A DNA stretch of 64,000 nucleotides from Microbacterium sp. KUDC0406. Lineage in GTDB: Bacteria > Actinomycetota > Actinomycetes > Actinomycetales > Microbacteriaceae. A program made the translations under genes and the position numbers. Location: assembly GCF_021582875.1 (NCBI RefSeq), contig NZ_CP091138.1, forward strand, positions 1,860,001 through 1,924,000. Reading direction: 5' to 3'. The notes under the pieces were generated by a model. That model did no database searches, was not told the origin of the DNA, and saw only the letters and a list, made by a program, of their open reading frames with translations. Below are positions 27,559-35,938 of the stretch, piece after piece (position 1 is the first letter of the stretch; the number at the start of each line of letters is the position of its first letter).

Positions 27559-28576
27559 CGATCGCCGAGGTGCGGGCGGCGGATGCGGCATCCTCCGCCA
27601 CCCAGACGATGACGATGGCCGGCGCGCTGAACCGTGCCCTCGCCGACGCTCTCGAGGACAGCCGCGAGGTGCTGCTGTTCGGTGAGGACGTCGGCAAGCT
27701 CGGCGGGGTGTTCCGCATCACCGACGGACTGGCCGCGCGGTTCGGCGAGGACCGCTGCTTCGACACGCCGCTCGCCGAGTCGGGCATCGTCGGCACCGCG
27801 GTCGGCATGGCGATGAACGGCATGCGACCGGTCGTGGAGATGCAGTTCGACGCGTTCGCCTACCCCGCGTTCGAGCAGGTCGTCAGCCACGTCGCCAAGC
27901 TCGGCAACCGCACCCGCGGTGCCATCCGGCTGCCCATGGTGATCCGCATCCCGTTCGGCGGCGGCATCGGCGGTGTGGAGCACCACTGCGACTCGTCCGA
28001 GGCGTACTACGCGCACACCCTGGGCTCACCGTGGTGACGCCGTCGACCCCGCAGGACGCGTACTCGCTGCTGCGCGCGGCCATCGACTCCCCCGATCCGG
28101 TGATCTTCCTCGAGCCGAAGAAGCTGTACTGGACCAAGGGCGAGGTCGACACGTCCCGGCGTACAGAGCTCGGCACCGCGCGGATCGTGCGGGACGGCAC
28201 TGATGTCACCCTGCTCGCCTACGGCACGGCCGTGCCGATCGCGCTGGAGGCGGCGGATGCCGCCGCCGAGGAGGGCCGCAGCGTGCAGGTCGTCGACGTG
28301 CGCTCGCTGTCGCCGTTCGATGACGCGACCGTCACCGCCGCTGTGCGCTCGACGGGCCGCGCCGTGGTGATCGCCGAGGCTCCCGGCTACGTGTCGGTGG
28401 CATCCGAGATCCAGGCACGGGTCTCGGAGCGCTGCTTCGAGCACCTCGAGGCGCCGGTGCGCAAGGTCACCGGGTTCGACGTGCCGTTCGCGCCGCCGAA
28501 GTTCGAGCACTGGTATCTGCCCGACGTCGACCGCGTGCTCGACGCGATCGACACCCTGCACTGGGAGGACGAATGA
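27555..28576 (+). CDS. Branched-chain 2-oxoacid dehydrogenase E1 beta (apparent frameshift)
   Basis: A 340-aa E1 beta subunit after repair; it pairs with E1 alpha to form the ThDP site. N-terminal half: TMAGALNRALADALEDSREV, LFGEDVGKLGGVFRITDGL, TPLAESGIVGTAVGMAMNG, EMQFDAFAYPAFEQVVSHVA. The frame breaks after EAYYAHT at CCC 28018-28020. One more C gives TPGLTVVTPSTPQDAYSLLR and continues through VTGFDVPFAPPKFEHWYLPD to the stop at 28576. It overlaps the E2 start by four bases. Probable sequence error rather than two proteins. Confidence 0.92.
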
Positions 28577-30051
28577 GCGTCGCCACCGCCCGGATCTTCC
28601 GGTTGCCCGATCTCGGCGAGGGCCTCACCGAGGCCGGCCTCGTGCAATGGCTGGTCGCCGTCGGCGACACCGTCACCGTCGACCAGCCCATCGCAGAGGT
28701 TGAGACCGCGAAGAGTGTCGTGGAGCTTCCGACGCCGTTCGCCGGCGTGGTCACCGCGCTGCACGGCGCCGAGGGCGAGACGATCGCGGTGGGTGCGCCG
28801 GTGCTGGAGGTCGCGGATGCCGCGGACGCCGCCGCCCTCCGGTCCTCGAGCGAGGAGCGCAGTGACGAGCGGGCGCAGCAAGACGAAGTGACGAGAAGCG
28901 CCGAGGTCCCCGAGGACTCCACGCTGCTGGAGGCCCATCGCCAGGAGGAACAAGCCGGCTCGGGAAACGTGCTGATCGGCTACGGCACCCCTGAGCGCGC
29001 GACGTCGGGCCGGCGTCGCCGCCCGGCGGCACGCGCAGCTTCGGACCACCGCGCGCCGAACCCCACCGGGCCCGCCTCGCAACACACCGCGGAAGCGCCA
29101 CCCGCCCCGAAGCCCGGCACGCGCTCGGCCCCGGTCGCCGTCCGCAACCCGATCGTGCGCAGGCTCGCCCGCGACCTCGGGCTCGATGTGAGCACCATCG
29201 TCGCGACCGGGGTCGACGGCGCGATCACCCGGGCCGACGTGCTGCGCGCCGCCGTCGACAAGGCCGTTGATCACGCCGCGGCCGCGCATGCGGCGACAGC
29301 GTCCGACGCGGCACCCGCGGCCGGCCCTGCATCCGCGTCCGGCGATCCCTGCGGTCTGGCGATCCGCTCCCAGGAGCCGCTGTCGCCGCTGCGGCGCGCG
29401 GCGAGCGCCACGCTCAGCCGCAGCCGCGCCGAGATCCCCGAGGCGACCGTCTGGCTCGACGTCGACGCGACCGAGCTCTGGAACGCCCGGAGGGCGATGG
29501 CCCCGGAGGGCGGGCGCGCACCGTCGATGACCGCCCTGATCGCCCGGTTCACGCTTCTCGCGCTGGAGGACTTCCCGATCCTGGCATCCCGCCTCTCCGC
29601 CGACGCCACCGAGCTCACGGTGTTCGACGGGGTGAGCCTGGGCATCGCGGCGGACACACCGCGCGGCCTCGTCGTGCCGGTGATCCCCCGCGCCCATGCG
29701 ATGGACCTCGACACGCTCGACGCCGCAGTGCGGGATGCCGCAGATGCGGCCCGTGCGGGCACGCTCGAGCCGTCACGGATGCGCGGGTCGACCTTCACGC
29801 TGAACAACTACGGCAGCCTGGGCGTCGACGGTTCCGCGGCGATCATCAACCCGCCGAACGTCGCGATCTTCGGCATCGGCCGCATGATCGAGCGCCCCTG
29901 GGTCGTGGACGGGCAGATCGTGCCGCGCCGCATCGCTCAGCTCTCGCTCGTGTTCGACCACCGGGTCTGCGACGGCGGGTACGCCTCGGGCTTCCTGCGA
30001 CGCGTGACCGAGCTGATCGAGCATCCGCTGCGCGCCTTCGGGAGGCTGTGA
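28573..30051 (+). CDS. Dihydrolipoamide acyltransferase E2 of the 2-oxoacid dehydrogenase complex
   Basis: A 492-aa E2 core subunit. Residues ~5-80: a lipoyl domain with the lipoyl-lysine in VETAKSVVEL. Residues ~195-235: the E3/E1-binding domain (NPIVRRLARDLGLDVSTIVA). Residues ~275-490: the catalytic acyltransferase core with the active site FDHRVCDGGYASGFL (HxxxDG). The linker between lipoyl and binding domains is unusually long and holds SSEERSDERAQQDEVTRS, encoded by GAGCGAGGAGCGCAGTGACGAG, which looks like another intergenic repeat absorbed into the gene. No E3 gene lies here, so the complex probably uses a shared E3 elsewhere. It starts ATG 28573, coupled to E1 beta. Confidence 0.93.
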   Translation: MSVATARIFRLPDLGEGLTEAGLVQWLVAVGDTVTVDQPIAEVETAKSVVELPTPFAGVVTALHGAEGETIAVGAPVLEVADAADAAALRSSSEERSDERAQQDEVTRSAEVPEDSTLLEAHRQEEQAGSGNVLIGYGTPERATSGRRRRPAARAASDHRAPNPTGPASQHTAEAPPAPKPGTRSAPVAVRNPIVRRLARDLGLDVSTIVATGVDGAITRADVLRAAVDKAVDHAAAAHAATASDAAPAAGPASASGDPCGLAIRSQEPLSPLRRAASATLSRSRAEIPEATVWLDVDATELWNARRAMAPEGGRAPSMTALIARFTLLALEDFPILASRLSADATELTVFDGVSLGIAADTPRGLVVPVIPRAHAMDLDTLDAAVRDAADAARAGTLEPSRMRGSTFTLNNYGSLGVDGSAAIINPPNVAIFGIGRMIERPWVVDGQIVPRRIAQLSLVFDHRVCDGGYASGFLRRVTELIEHPLRAFGRL

Positions 30052-30061
30052 GCGTGGGCTG

Positions 30062-30089
30062 AAGGATATCGCGTATCCGCGATATCCTT
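30062..30089 (+). promoter_or_regulatory. 28-bp perfect palindromic operator of the HTH-MntA/HepT pair
   Basis: AAGGATATCGCG (30062-30073), a 4-bp spacer, and CGCGATATCCTT (30078-30089): 12-bp arms without mismatch. TATCCT (30083-30088) within the right arm is a -10 box followed by six bases and the ATG 30095. A repressor bound here would cover the promoter. The first protein of the pair contains a Xre HTH, the natural candidate for autorepression. Confidence 0.75.
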
Positions 30090-30094
30090 GGTGC

Positions 30095-30577
30095 ATGGGT
30101 CGAGCGGCGATGCTGTTGCGCAACGCCCGGCAGGACGCCGGGCTCACGCAGCCTGCGCTCGCCGCCAGAGCGAGGGTTCCGCAGAGCGTCATCAGCGAGT
30201 ACGAGAGCGGCCGACGCGAACCCTCCGTCTCCGCGCTCGAGACGCTCCTCGGCGCGGTGGGGCTCGGCCTGACGACGGCCCCGCGTTCCACCGCTCTCAG
30301 CACGGTCCGGGAGCACGCCGCCGAGCTGCAGAGCGAGTTTGCAGCGCTGGGCGCAACCGGCATCGCCGTGTTCGGCAGCGTCGCCCGAGGCGACGATCAC
30401 GAGGGCAGTGACGTGGACCTGCTCGTGGATCTCGCGCCGGACACCGGCCTCTTCGCGCTCTTGCGTCTGCAGACGACCGCGGAGCGCATTCTGGGCCGCA
30501 GCGTCGACGTCGTCCCTCGCTCGGATCTGAAGCCCACCGTCCGCCGCAACGCGCAGCGCGAGGCCGTGCCACTGTGA
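30095..30577 (+). CDS. Xre-type HTH fused to a minimal nucleotidyltransferase (MntA-like antitoxin)
   Basis: A 160-aa fusion. Residues ~7-62 are an Xre helix-turn-helix (RNARQDAGLTQPALAARARV, QSVISEYESGRREPSVSAL). Residues ~75-160 are a minimal nucleotidyltransferase with the catalytic motif GSVARGDDHEGSDVDLLV (GSxxxG...SDxDLL) and a third acidic residue in SVDVVPRSDL. In characterised HepT/MntA systems, MntA AMPylates a tyrosine of the HepT toxin and neutralises it. The added HTH would let the antitoxin also control transcription through the palindrome upstream. Leaderless start. It overlaps the toxin gene by four bases. Confidence 0.9.
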   Translation: MGRAAMLLRNARQDAGLTQPALAARARVPQSVISEYESGRREPSVSALETLLGAVGLGLTTAPRSTALSTVREHAAELQSEFAALGATGIAVFGSVARGDDHEGSDVDLLVDLAPDTGLFALLRLQTTAERILGRSVDVVPRSDLKPTVRRNAQREAVPL

Positions 30578-30921
30578 GTCGGGATGCCGGTTCGCGCCTG
30601 CAGGACATCCTCGTCGCGTGCGAGACCATCGCCCGGTACATCGAGCGTGCCGATGCCGACGACGAGATCGTATTCGACGCCATCCGCATCCGGCTCGTCG
30701 AGATCGGCGAGGCCGTCAAGGATCTCGATCCGGCACTGCTCACGTCGGAACCGACGATCCCCTGGCCGGAGATCACACGTATGCGCGACACTCTGGCGCA
30801 TCGGTACTTCGACACTGCACATTCGATCGTGAACGCCACTGCTCGCAACGACGTCCCCGACCTCGCCTCCGCCGCTCGTCGGCTCCTCGCACGTCTGGAA
30901 GCACAGCCGGCAGACGAGTGA
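30574..30921 (+). CDS. HepT-like ribonuclease toxin (DUF86)
   Basis: A 115-aa all-helical HEPN RNase. The diagnostic RX4HXY motif is RDTLAHRY at residues ~69-76; the tyrosine is the AMPylation target in homologues. It begins GTG 30574 (VSRDAGSRLQDILVACETIA), overlapping the MntA stop. The conserved helix DEIVFDAIRIRLVEIGEAVK is intact, so an active toxin is expected. It ends 72 bp before the recombinase-like gene. Confidence 0.92.
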   Translation: MSRDAGSRLQDILVACETIARYIERADADDEIVFDAIRIRLVEIGEAVKDLDPALLTSEPTIPWPEITRMRDTLAHRYFDTAHSIVNATARNDVPDLASAARRLLARLEAQPADE

Positions 30922-30981
30922 TCCGCAAACCCCGGCACGCCCCTGTGCAACGCGATCTCCTCCTTAACCTGTGTCAATGTG

Positions 30982-30993
30982 TATTGTCGCAGT
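30982..30993 (+). promoter_or_regulatory. Leaderless promoter -10 box of the recombinase-like gene
   Basis: TATTGT (30982-30987) followed by six bases and ATG 30994. No Shine-Dalgarno. Same geometry as 5947, 7148, 13673, 15759, 20030 and 30095. Confidence 0.5.
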
Positions 30994-31889
30994 ATGTCGA
31001 TTCAGGACGCGGTTGCCGTATACCTCCAGGAGCTGCGGGATGCAGGGCGACGCGCGAACACGATCAGGGGATACGAGACGGATCTCCGCGTCCTTGTCGA
31101 GTGCGCGACGAAACGCGGCGGCGCACTCGACGAACAGGCCGTCACCGACTACCTGGCGTGGCCGTCCGCCCGAGCCGCCGCGACTCGGGCTCGACGGATG
31201 TCGGCGCTTCGCGGGCTGCTTCGAAGCTGCGGTCGCATGGATCTCCTGCCGCCTCAGAGCGAGATCTCTTCGCCATCCGAGCCCACCGCGCGCAACAAGA
31301 CGCGCGGGGATGTCCGCGCCGACATCGATGCAGTGTTCGCAGCCATCCCCTGCACGCCGACCTCGATCAGTTGCTGTTCGGGATGCTCGCACGCCTCGGG
31401 CTTCGCCCCGGCGAGGCGCTGGAGCTGCAGGTCGAGGACTTCGACGAGACGTCCGCATCCCTGTCGGTGCCCGGCTGGGGCGGTCATCGCAGACGTGTTC
31501 TCGTCGATGATCGACAGATCCTGCTGCGACTGAGCAATTACATCCGTTACACCGCGAACCCTGCCGGTCCCCTGTTCACCGCACGAGGGCGCGACACACC
31601 ATTGCGCTACCAGTCGGTTCAGCATCGCTGGGGGCAGTACTGCGCCGAGGCCGGCGTCGTCCTGCAGCTCTCCGAGCTGAGACAGGCTCACGCGGCGGAG
31701 CTGCTCGCAGGCGGTGTACCGGAGCACGTCGTCCGCGAGCGGCTCGGCCAGCGCTCGGGCGCGCTCGGTGCCGCGGTCTCGTTCTCCGCTGCAGACAGCG
31801 ACGCGGCGCTCACCGCATGGCACGAGCGCCGCGAAGCGGAAGTCGCGAGCGCAGGCGTCTCCGAGAAGTTCCGGGGTCACGCCGGATGA
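30994..31889 (+). CDS. Tyrosine-recombinase-like protein without catalytic residues (apparent frameshift)
   Basis: A 298-aa protein after repair. Residues ~1-85 are a SAM-like core-binding domain (MSIQDAVAVYLQELRDAGRR, YETDLRVLVECATK). Residues ~105-290 resemble the XerC/D catalytic domain: FGMLARLGLRPGEALELQVEDFD keeps the first Arg. Where active enzymes have HxLRHT, it has LSELRQAH. Where they have LGH, it has RERLGQRSG. The nucleophilic Tyr position reads AVSFSAADSD. Three catalytic positions (His, His/Trp, Tyr) are therefore lost, so strand cleavage is unlikely and a DNA-binding role is inferred. The frame breaks at CCCC 31347-31350 (AAIP to LHADLDQLLF), probably a sequence error. The stop overlaps the MFS start. 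Confidence 0.8.
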
Positions 31890-33127
31890 GTCCGGGCATC
31901 CGCGCACTCGGCAGACCGTTCACGACATTCCTCGTCGCCGAGACGGTCAGTGCCACGGGCACGATGGTGACCGTCGTCGCCCTGCCCCTGATCGCGATCG
32001 AGACGCTGCAGGCCTCCACGTTCGCCATCGGGCTGCTCGAGGCGCTGCAATGGCTGCCGGCCGTCTTCCTGGGCCTGCTGCTCGGAGCGCTTGTCGACCG
32101 GAGCCAGCGGCGATGCCGTTCGGTCCTGGTCTCGGCGGACATCGGCCGCGCGGTCACGCTCGGGGCCCTCCCCCTCGCCGCGCACCTCGGCCTGCTCACC
32201 CTGCCCGTGCTCCTGGTGTCGGCGCTGCTGACAGGGGCCTTCACGGCCATGTTCCATTCCGCGTACACCCCCTACCTGCGCCAGCTCGTGCCGTCGGATC
32301 GGTACGCGGCTGCGAGCGCATCCATGCAGGCCGGGCGATCGAGCGCGCGGATCATCGGACCGGCGCTCGGCGGCGCCCTCGTCGCACTGATCGGGGCGTC
32401 GAACACCCTGATCCTCGATGCCGTCAGCTTTCTGCTCTGCGCCCTGGCGCTGCTGACGATCGTCGGCAGGGTCGACCCGCCCCAGCCGTCGCCGCGTCGC
32501 CGCCTCGCACGCGAGATCGGAGAGGGCTTGCGGGTTCTGCGCACAAGCACCGTGCTGGCCTGGATCACCGGCGGCGCAGCGACCGCGAACCTGCTGCTCT
32601 CCGCGAGCGGCACCCTGGAGATCCTGTTCCTCGCCCGGGATGCGTCACTGTCGTCAGATCTGATCGGTGCAGTCCTCACGGCTGGCGGTCTGGGTGGATT
32701 GACGGCCGCCCTGATCAGCCGTCGTCTCATCGATCGCTACGGCGTGGGAAGAACGGGGACCTCCGCCTTCCTCTACACGGCCCCGGCGTCGCTGCTTCTT
32801 CCGGCAACGCAGGCCGGCCCCTCGGTGCTCCTCTTCGCCGTCGGCATCTTCGTGCTCAGCTTCGGGATCACACTGGGGAGCGTGGCCGTCATGACGCTCC
32901 GCCTGCAGCACACACCGCTGGAGCTGCAGGGCCGGGTGAGCGCATTCTCCCAGGTGCTGAATGCGGCGACGATCCCGCTCGGTGCTCTGCTGGCCGGGGT
33001 GCTCGGCCAGTCCGTCGGCACGCGGGCGGCTCTGGTCGTACTCGGATGCTGTTACATCGCCTTCGGTGTCGCCTTCTCGCGCAGCCCGGTGCGCAGCGCT
33101 GCGCCCCAGCCGGTGCTGAAGGGCTGA
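31886..33127 (+). CDS. MFS efflux transporter
   Basis: A 413-aa major facilitator with twelve hydrophobic segments, of the enterobactin-exporter/macrolide-efflux-like group (MFS_3). N-terminal RPFTTFLVAETVSATGTMVT; the loop 2-3 region FLGLLLGALVDRSQRRCRSV carries the conserved GxLxDRxxRR motif; central loop ~residues 190-210 is Pro/Arg-rich. ATG 31886 overlaps the recombinase-like stop (ATGA), so the two are coupled, which is odd for these functions. It converges on recQ with only 39 bp between the stops and no clear hairpin. Confidence 0.88.
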   Translation: MSPGIRALGRPFTTFLVAETVSATGTMVTVVALPLIAIETLQASTFAIGLLEALQWLPAVFLGLLLGALVDRSQRRCRSVLVSADIGRAVTLGALPLAAHLGLLTLPVLLVSALLTGAFTAMFHSAYTPYLRQLVPSDRYAAASASMQAGRSSARIIGPALGGALVALIGASNTLILDAVSFLLCALALLTIVGRVDPPQPSPRRRLAREIGEGLRVLRTSTVLAWITGGAATANLLLSASGTLEILFLARDASLSSDLIGAVLTAGGLGGLTAALISRRLIDRYGVGRTGTSAFLYTAPASLLLPATQAGPSVLLFAVGIFVLSFGITLGSVAVMTLRLQHTPLELQGRVSAFSQVLNAATIPLGALLAGVLGQSVGTRAALVVLGCCYIAFGVAFSRSPVRSAAPQPVLKG

Positions 33128-33166
33128 TCGAGCAGCCGACGATGACTTCGAGGCGCCTGCCGATCC

Positions 33167-35253
33167 TCAGCCGCGCAGCGCGAGGGTGAACGGCAGCACC
33201 GCGGTCGCGCCCGCCCGACGCAGGGTGCGTGTGGCGACGGTGAGGGTCCACCGGCTGTCGGCGACGTCGTCGACCAGCAGCACCGGGCCGGCCGGCACCT
33301 GCAGCCCGTCGGCGGTGAAGCGATCCCAGATGCCTGCGAGCCGGAACGCGCTGTTCCCGCCTGGTGCACCGGTAGGCCCGCCGTTCGCGAAGCCGAGCTC
33401 GCCGAGATACGGCAGCCGGCCGATCTCGGCGAATCCACGCGCCAGCGAGCCAGCCAGTTGCGGCCGCGAGCGCGACGGCATCCCGACGACGGCGACCGGA
33501 CGCTCGTCCCACTCCCAGCCGGCCAGCACCCGCACGCAGGCGGCGAGCACCTGCGGCGGCACCGGCGCGTCCGGGGTCCCTGCAGCGAACAGCTCCCGCA
33601 GCGTGCCGCCCCAGCCGAGGTCGGTCAGCCGCGCCAGCGCCCGCCCCTCGGCGGCCTGCTCCTCCGCTCCGATCCGTCCCCGCACCGGCACGTCGAGCCG
33701 GTCGGCACCCGTAGGCCACTGCCTGCGAGGCTCGATCGGCACACCTACCCGGTCGAGCGACTCGGCGGCGCTCGACGAAGCGGTCGCGGCGATGTCGTCG
33801 GGGTACCAGACCCCCGCGCAGTTGTCGCACCGGCCGCACGGCGCCGCAGTGGCGTCGTCCAGGGAGCGCTGCAGGAACTCCATCCGGCATCCGCGGGTCT
33901 GCTGATACTCGATCATGTGCTGCTGCTCGGCACGACGCTCTCCGGCGATGCGCGCGTAGCGCTCCGAGTCATAGGTCCACCCGGCGCCGGTCGCGACCCA
34001 GCCGCCCTGCACGCGCTTGACCGCACCGTCCACGTCGAGCACCTTGAGCAGGAGCTCGAGTGGGGTGCGGCGGATGTCGACCATCGCCTCCAGTGCCGGG
34101 GTCGAGATCGGCTCCTCACCGAGGGCCGCGATCACGCGCTCGGCACGCTCCTGATCCGGCATCGACGCGGTCGCAAAATAGTGCCAGATGTCGCGGTCCT
34201 CCACGCCGGGAAGCAGCAGCACGTCGGCGCTCTCGCTCGCACGGCCCGCTCGTCCCACCTGCTGGTAGTACGCCACCGGCGACGAGGGCGCGCCGAGGTG
34301 CAGCACGAAGCCCAGATCAGGCTTGTCGAACCCCATGCCGAGCGCGCTGGTGGCGATCAGGGCCTTGACCTCGTTGCGCTTCAGCAGCCCCTCGGACTCC
34401 TCGCGCTCCTCAGCATCCGTCTGCCCGGTGTACGCGCGCACGTCATGCCCGTGCTCGCGCAGCAGCCGCGCGGTGTCGACGGCCGCTGCGACGGTCAGCG
34501 TGTAGATGATGCCGGATCCGGGCAGGTCGTCGAGATGGCTGAGCAGCCAGGCCAGCCTGCTCGCCGCGTTCGGCAGCTGCAGCACCCCGAGGCGAAGCGA
34601 CGTGCGGGCCAGCGGGCCGCGGATGGTCAGAACCTCCGCGCCGCCGAGCTGCTCCGCGACATCCGCGACGACACGGCTGTTCGCGGTCGCGGTCGTGGCG
34701 AGCACCGGGACGTCGGCCGGCATCTGCGCGATGAGGTCCCGCAGCCGCCGGTAGTCCGGCCGGAAGTCGTGACCCCAGTCACTGATACAGTGCGCCTCGT
34801 CGACCACGAGCATCCCGATCCGCTGCACCAGCGCCGGCAGCCGCTGCTCGCGGAAGGCGGGATTGTTCAGGCGCTCCGGCGAGACCAGCAGCACGTCGAC
34901 CTCGTCGCGGTCGAGGCGGGCCAGCACGTCGTCCCACTCGTGCGCGTTCGTCGAGTTGATCGCCACCGCGCGCACACCCGCGCGCTCGGCCGCGCTGATC
35001 TGGTCGCGCATCAGCGCGAGCAGGGCGACACCAGCACGGTGGGACCGGCGCCCTGACGCCGCAGCAGCAGCGTGGCGACGAAGTACACCGCCGACTTGCC
35101 CCATCCGGTGCGCTGCACGACCAGCGCCCGACGGCGCCCGGCGACGAGCGCCTCGATCGCCTCGTACTGGCCGTCGTGGAAGTCGGCGTCCGGGCGCCCG
35201 ACGAGATCGCGCAGGGCGGCGAGGGCGGCATCACGAGTGGCGGAGGAGGTCAT
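33167..35253 (-). CDS. RecQ-family DNA helicase with C-terminal phosphoribosyltransferase-like domain (apparent frameshift)
   Basis: ATP-dependent 3'-5' DNA helicase, ~695 aa after repair. N-terminus: YEAIEALVAGRRRALVVQRTGWGKSAVYF (Walker A GWGKS). DEAH box VVDEAHCISDWGHDFRPDYR; motif VI QVGRAGR; Zn motif C-x16-C-x2-C-x2-C ending CGRCDNC. There is no HRDC domain. Instead residues ~480-695 end in a phosphoribosyltransferase-type segment with LLVDDVADSRWTLTVATRTL. The frame breaks at GGG 35023-35025 (TVLVSP to LLALMRDQIS), fixed by one base. ATG 35253. RecQ proteins with such a tail are known in actinobacteria. The tail's activity is unknown. Confidence 0.9.
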
Positions 35254-35303
35254 CCCTCCACCCTGCCGTACGGCACCGACACGCGTGCCGCGTCGTCCAC
35301 AGG

Positions 35304-35813
35304 TCAGGCGGTCGGCGGCAGGCCGAGGTCCTCTTCGCGCACGGTGCCCTTGAACGACCACGGGAAGTCGATCCAGAGATCGGTGTCCTTCCAGGCGTAG
35401 TCGGGCTGGATGATCGTGGTCGGCTTCGTGTAGATCGTCACCGAGCGCACGTCGGCGCCCTTGTCCTGCAGCAGCTGCACGGCCAGGGCGAGGGTGCGGC
35501 CGGAGTCAGCCACGTCGTCGACGAGCAGCACACGCCGCCCGTTCAGGTAGTCCATGTCGAGCTCGGGCGGCAGCACCTCAGGAGCATCCAGCACCGTGCC
35601 GATGCCGGTGTAGAACTCCATGTTGATCGCACCGCAGTTCTTGGCACCGAGGCCGTACGCGATCGCACCGGCCGGCAGCAGCCCGCCGCGGGCGATCGCC
35701 ACGACGTCCTCCGTCGCGAAGCCGCTGTCCAGGATGCGACGGGCGAGGTCCCGCGTCGCATCGCCGAAACCGTCCCAGGTGAGCGTCTCGCGCTCGACTG
35801 CCGTATCCGTCAT
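35304..35813 (-). CDS. Phosphoribosyltransferase (purine/xanthine type)
   Basis: A 169-aa type I phosphoribosyltransferase. PRPP loop RRVLLVDDVADSGRTLALAV; PPi loop region VAIARGGLLPAGAIAYGLGA. It resembles xanthine-guanine/hypoxanthine phosphoribosyltransferases (WIDFPW near the C-terminus), acting in purine salvage in the cytosol. Start ATG 35813 (MTDTAVERETL); an upstream ATG at 35831 is less likely. It sits 50 bp upstream of recQ on the same strand. The next gene (35939) is divergent. Confidence 0.88.
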   Translation of the reverse strand: MTDTAVERETLTWDGFGDATRDLARRILDSGFATEDVVAIARGGLLPAGAIAYGLGAKNCGAINMEFYTGIGTVLDAPEVLPPELDMDYLNGRRVLLVDDVADSGRTLALAVQLLQDKGADVRSVTIYTKPTTIIQPDYAWKDTDLWIDFPWSFKGTVREEDLGLPPTA

Positions 35814-35846
35814 GAACCCATTGTGGTGCATTTAGAATCAGAAAGT

Positions 35847-35879
35847 CCGGCTGCGCAGCCGGTGCCCGAAAAGGGGCAC
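35847..35879 (+). promoter_or_regulatory. Two adjacent hairpins in the leader of the ThDP enzyme gene
   Basis: CCGGCTGCGCAGCCGG (35847-35862) is a 16-bp perfect palindrome, immediately followed by GTGCCC (35862-35867) pairing with GGGCAC (35874-35879) around a GAAAAG-type loop. They lie 60-90 bp before ATG 35939. They could be an attenuator, or a terminator for readthrough. They lack the conserved cores of the ThDP riboswitch. Confidence 0.45.
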
Positions 35880-35938
35880 GAAGCCCACGGCGAGACACAT
35901 ACGGAACCTCCATCCGTCCTGTCTTGAAAGGCACCGTC

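Noticed and set aside
30994..33127. Integrase of a genomic island
   Set aside because: The recombinase lacks its catalytic Tyr and His residues; no tRNA, att repeats or other mobility genes flank it.
35847..35938. ThDP riboswitch upstream of the ThDP-dependent enzyme
   Set aside because: The leader has two simple hairpins but none of the conserved CTGAGA or ACCTGA-type cores.
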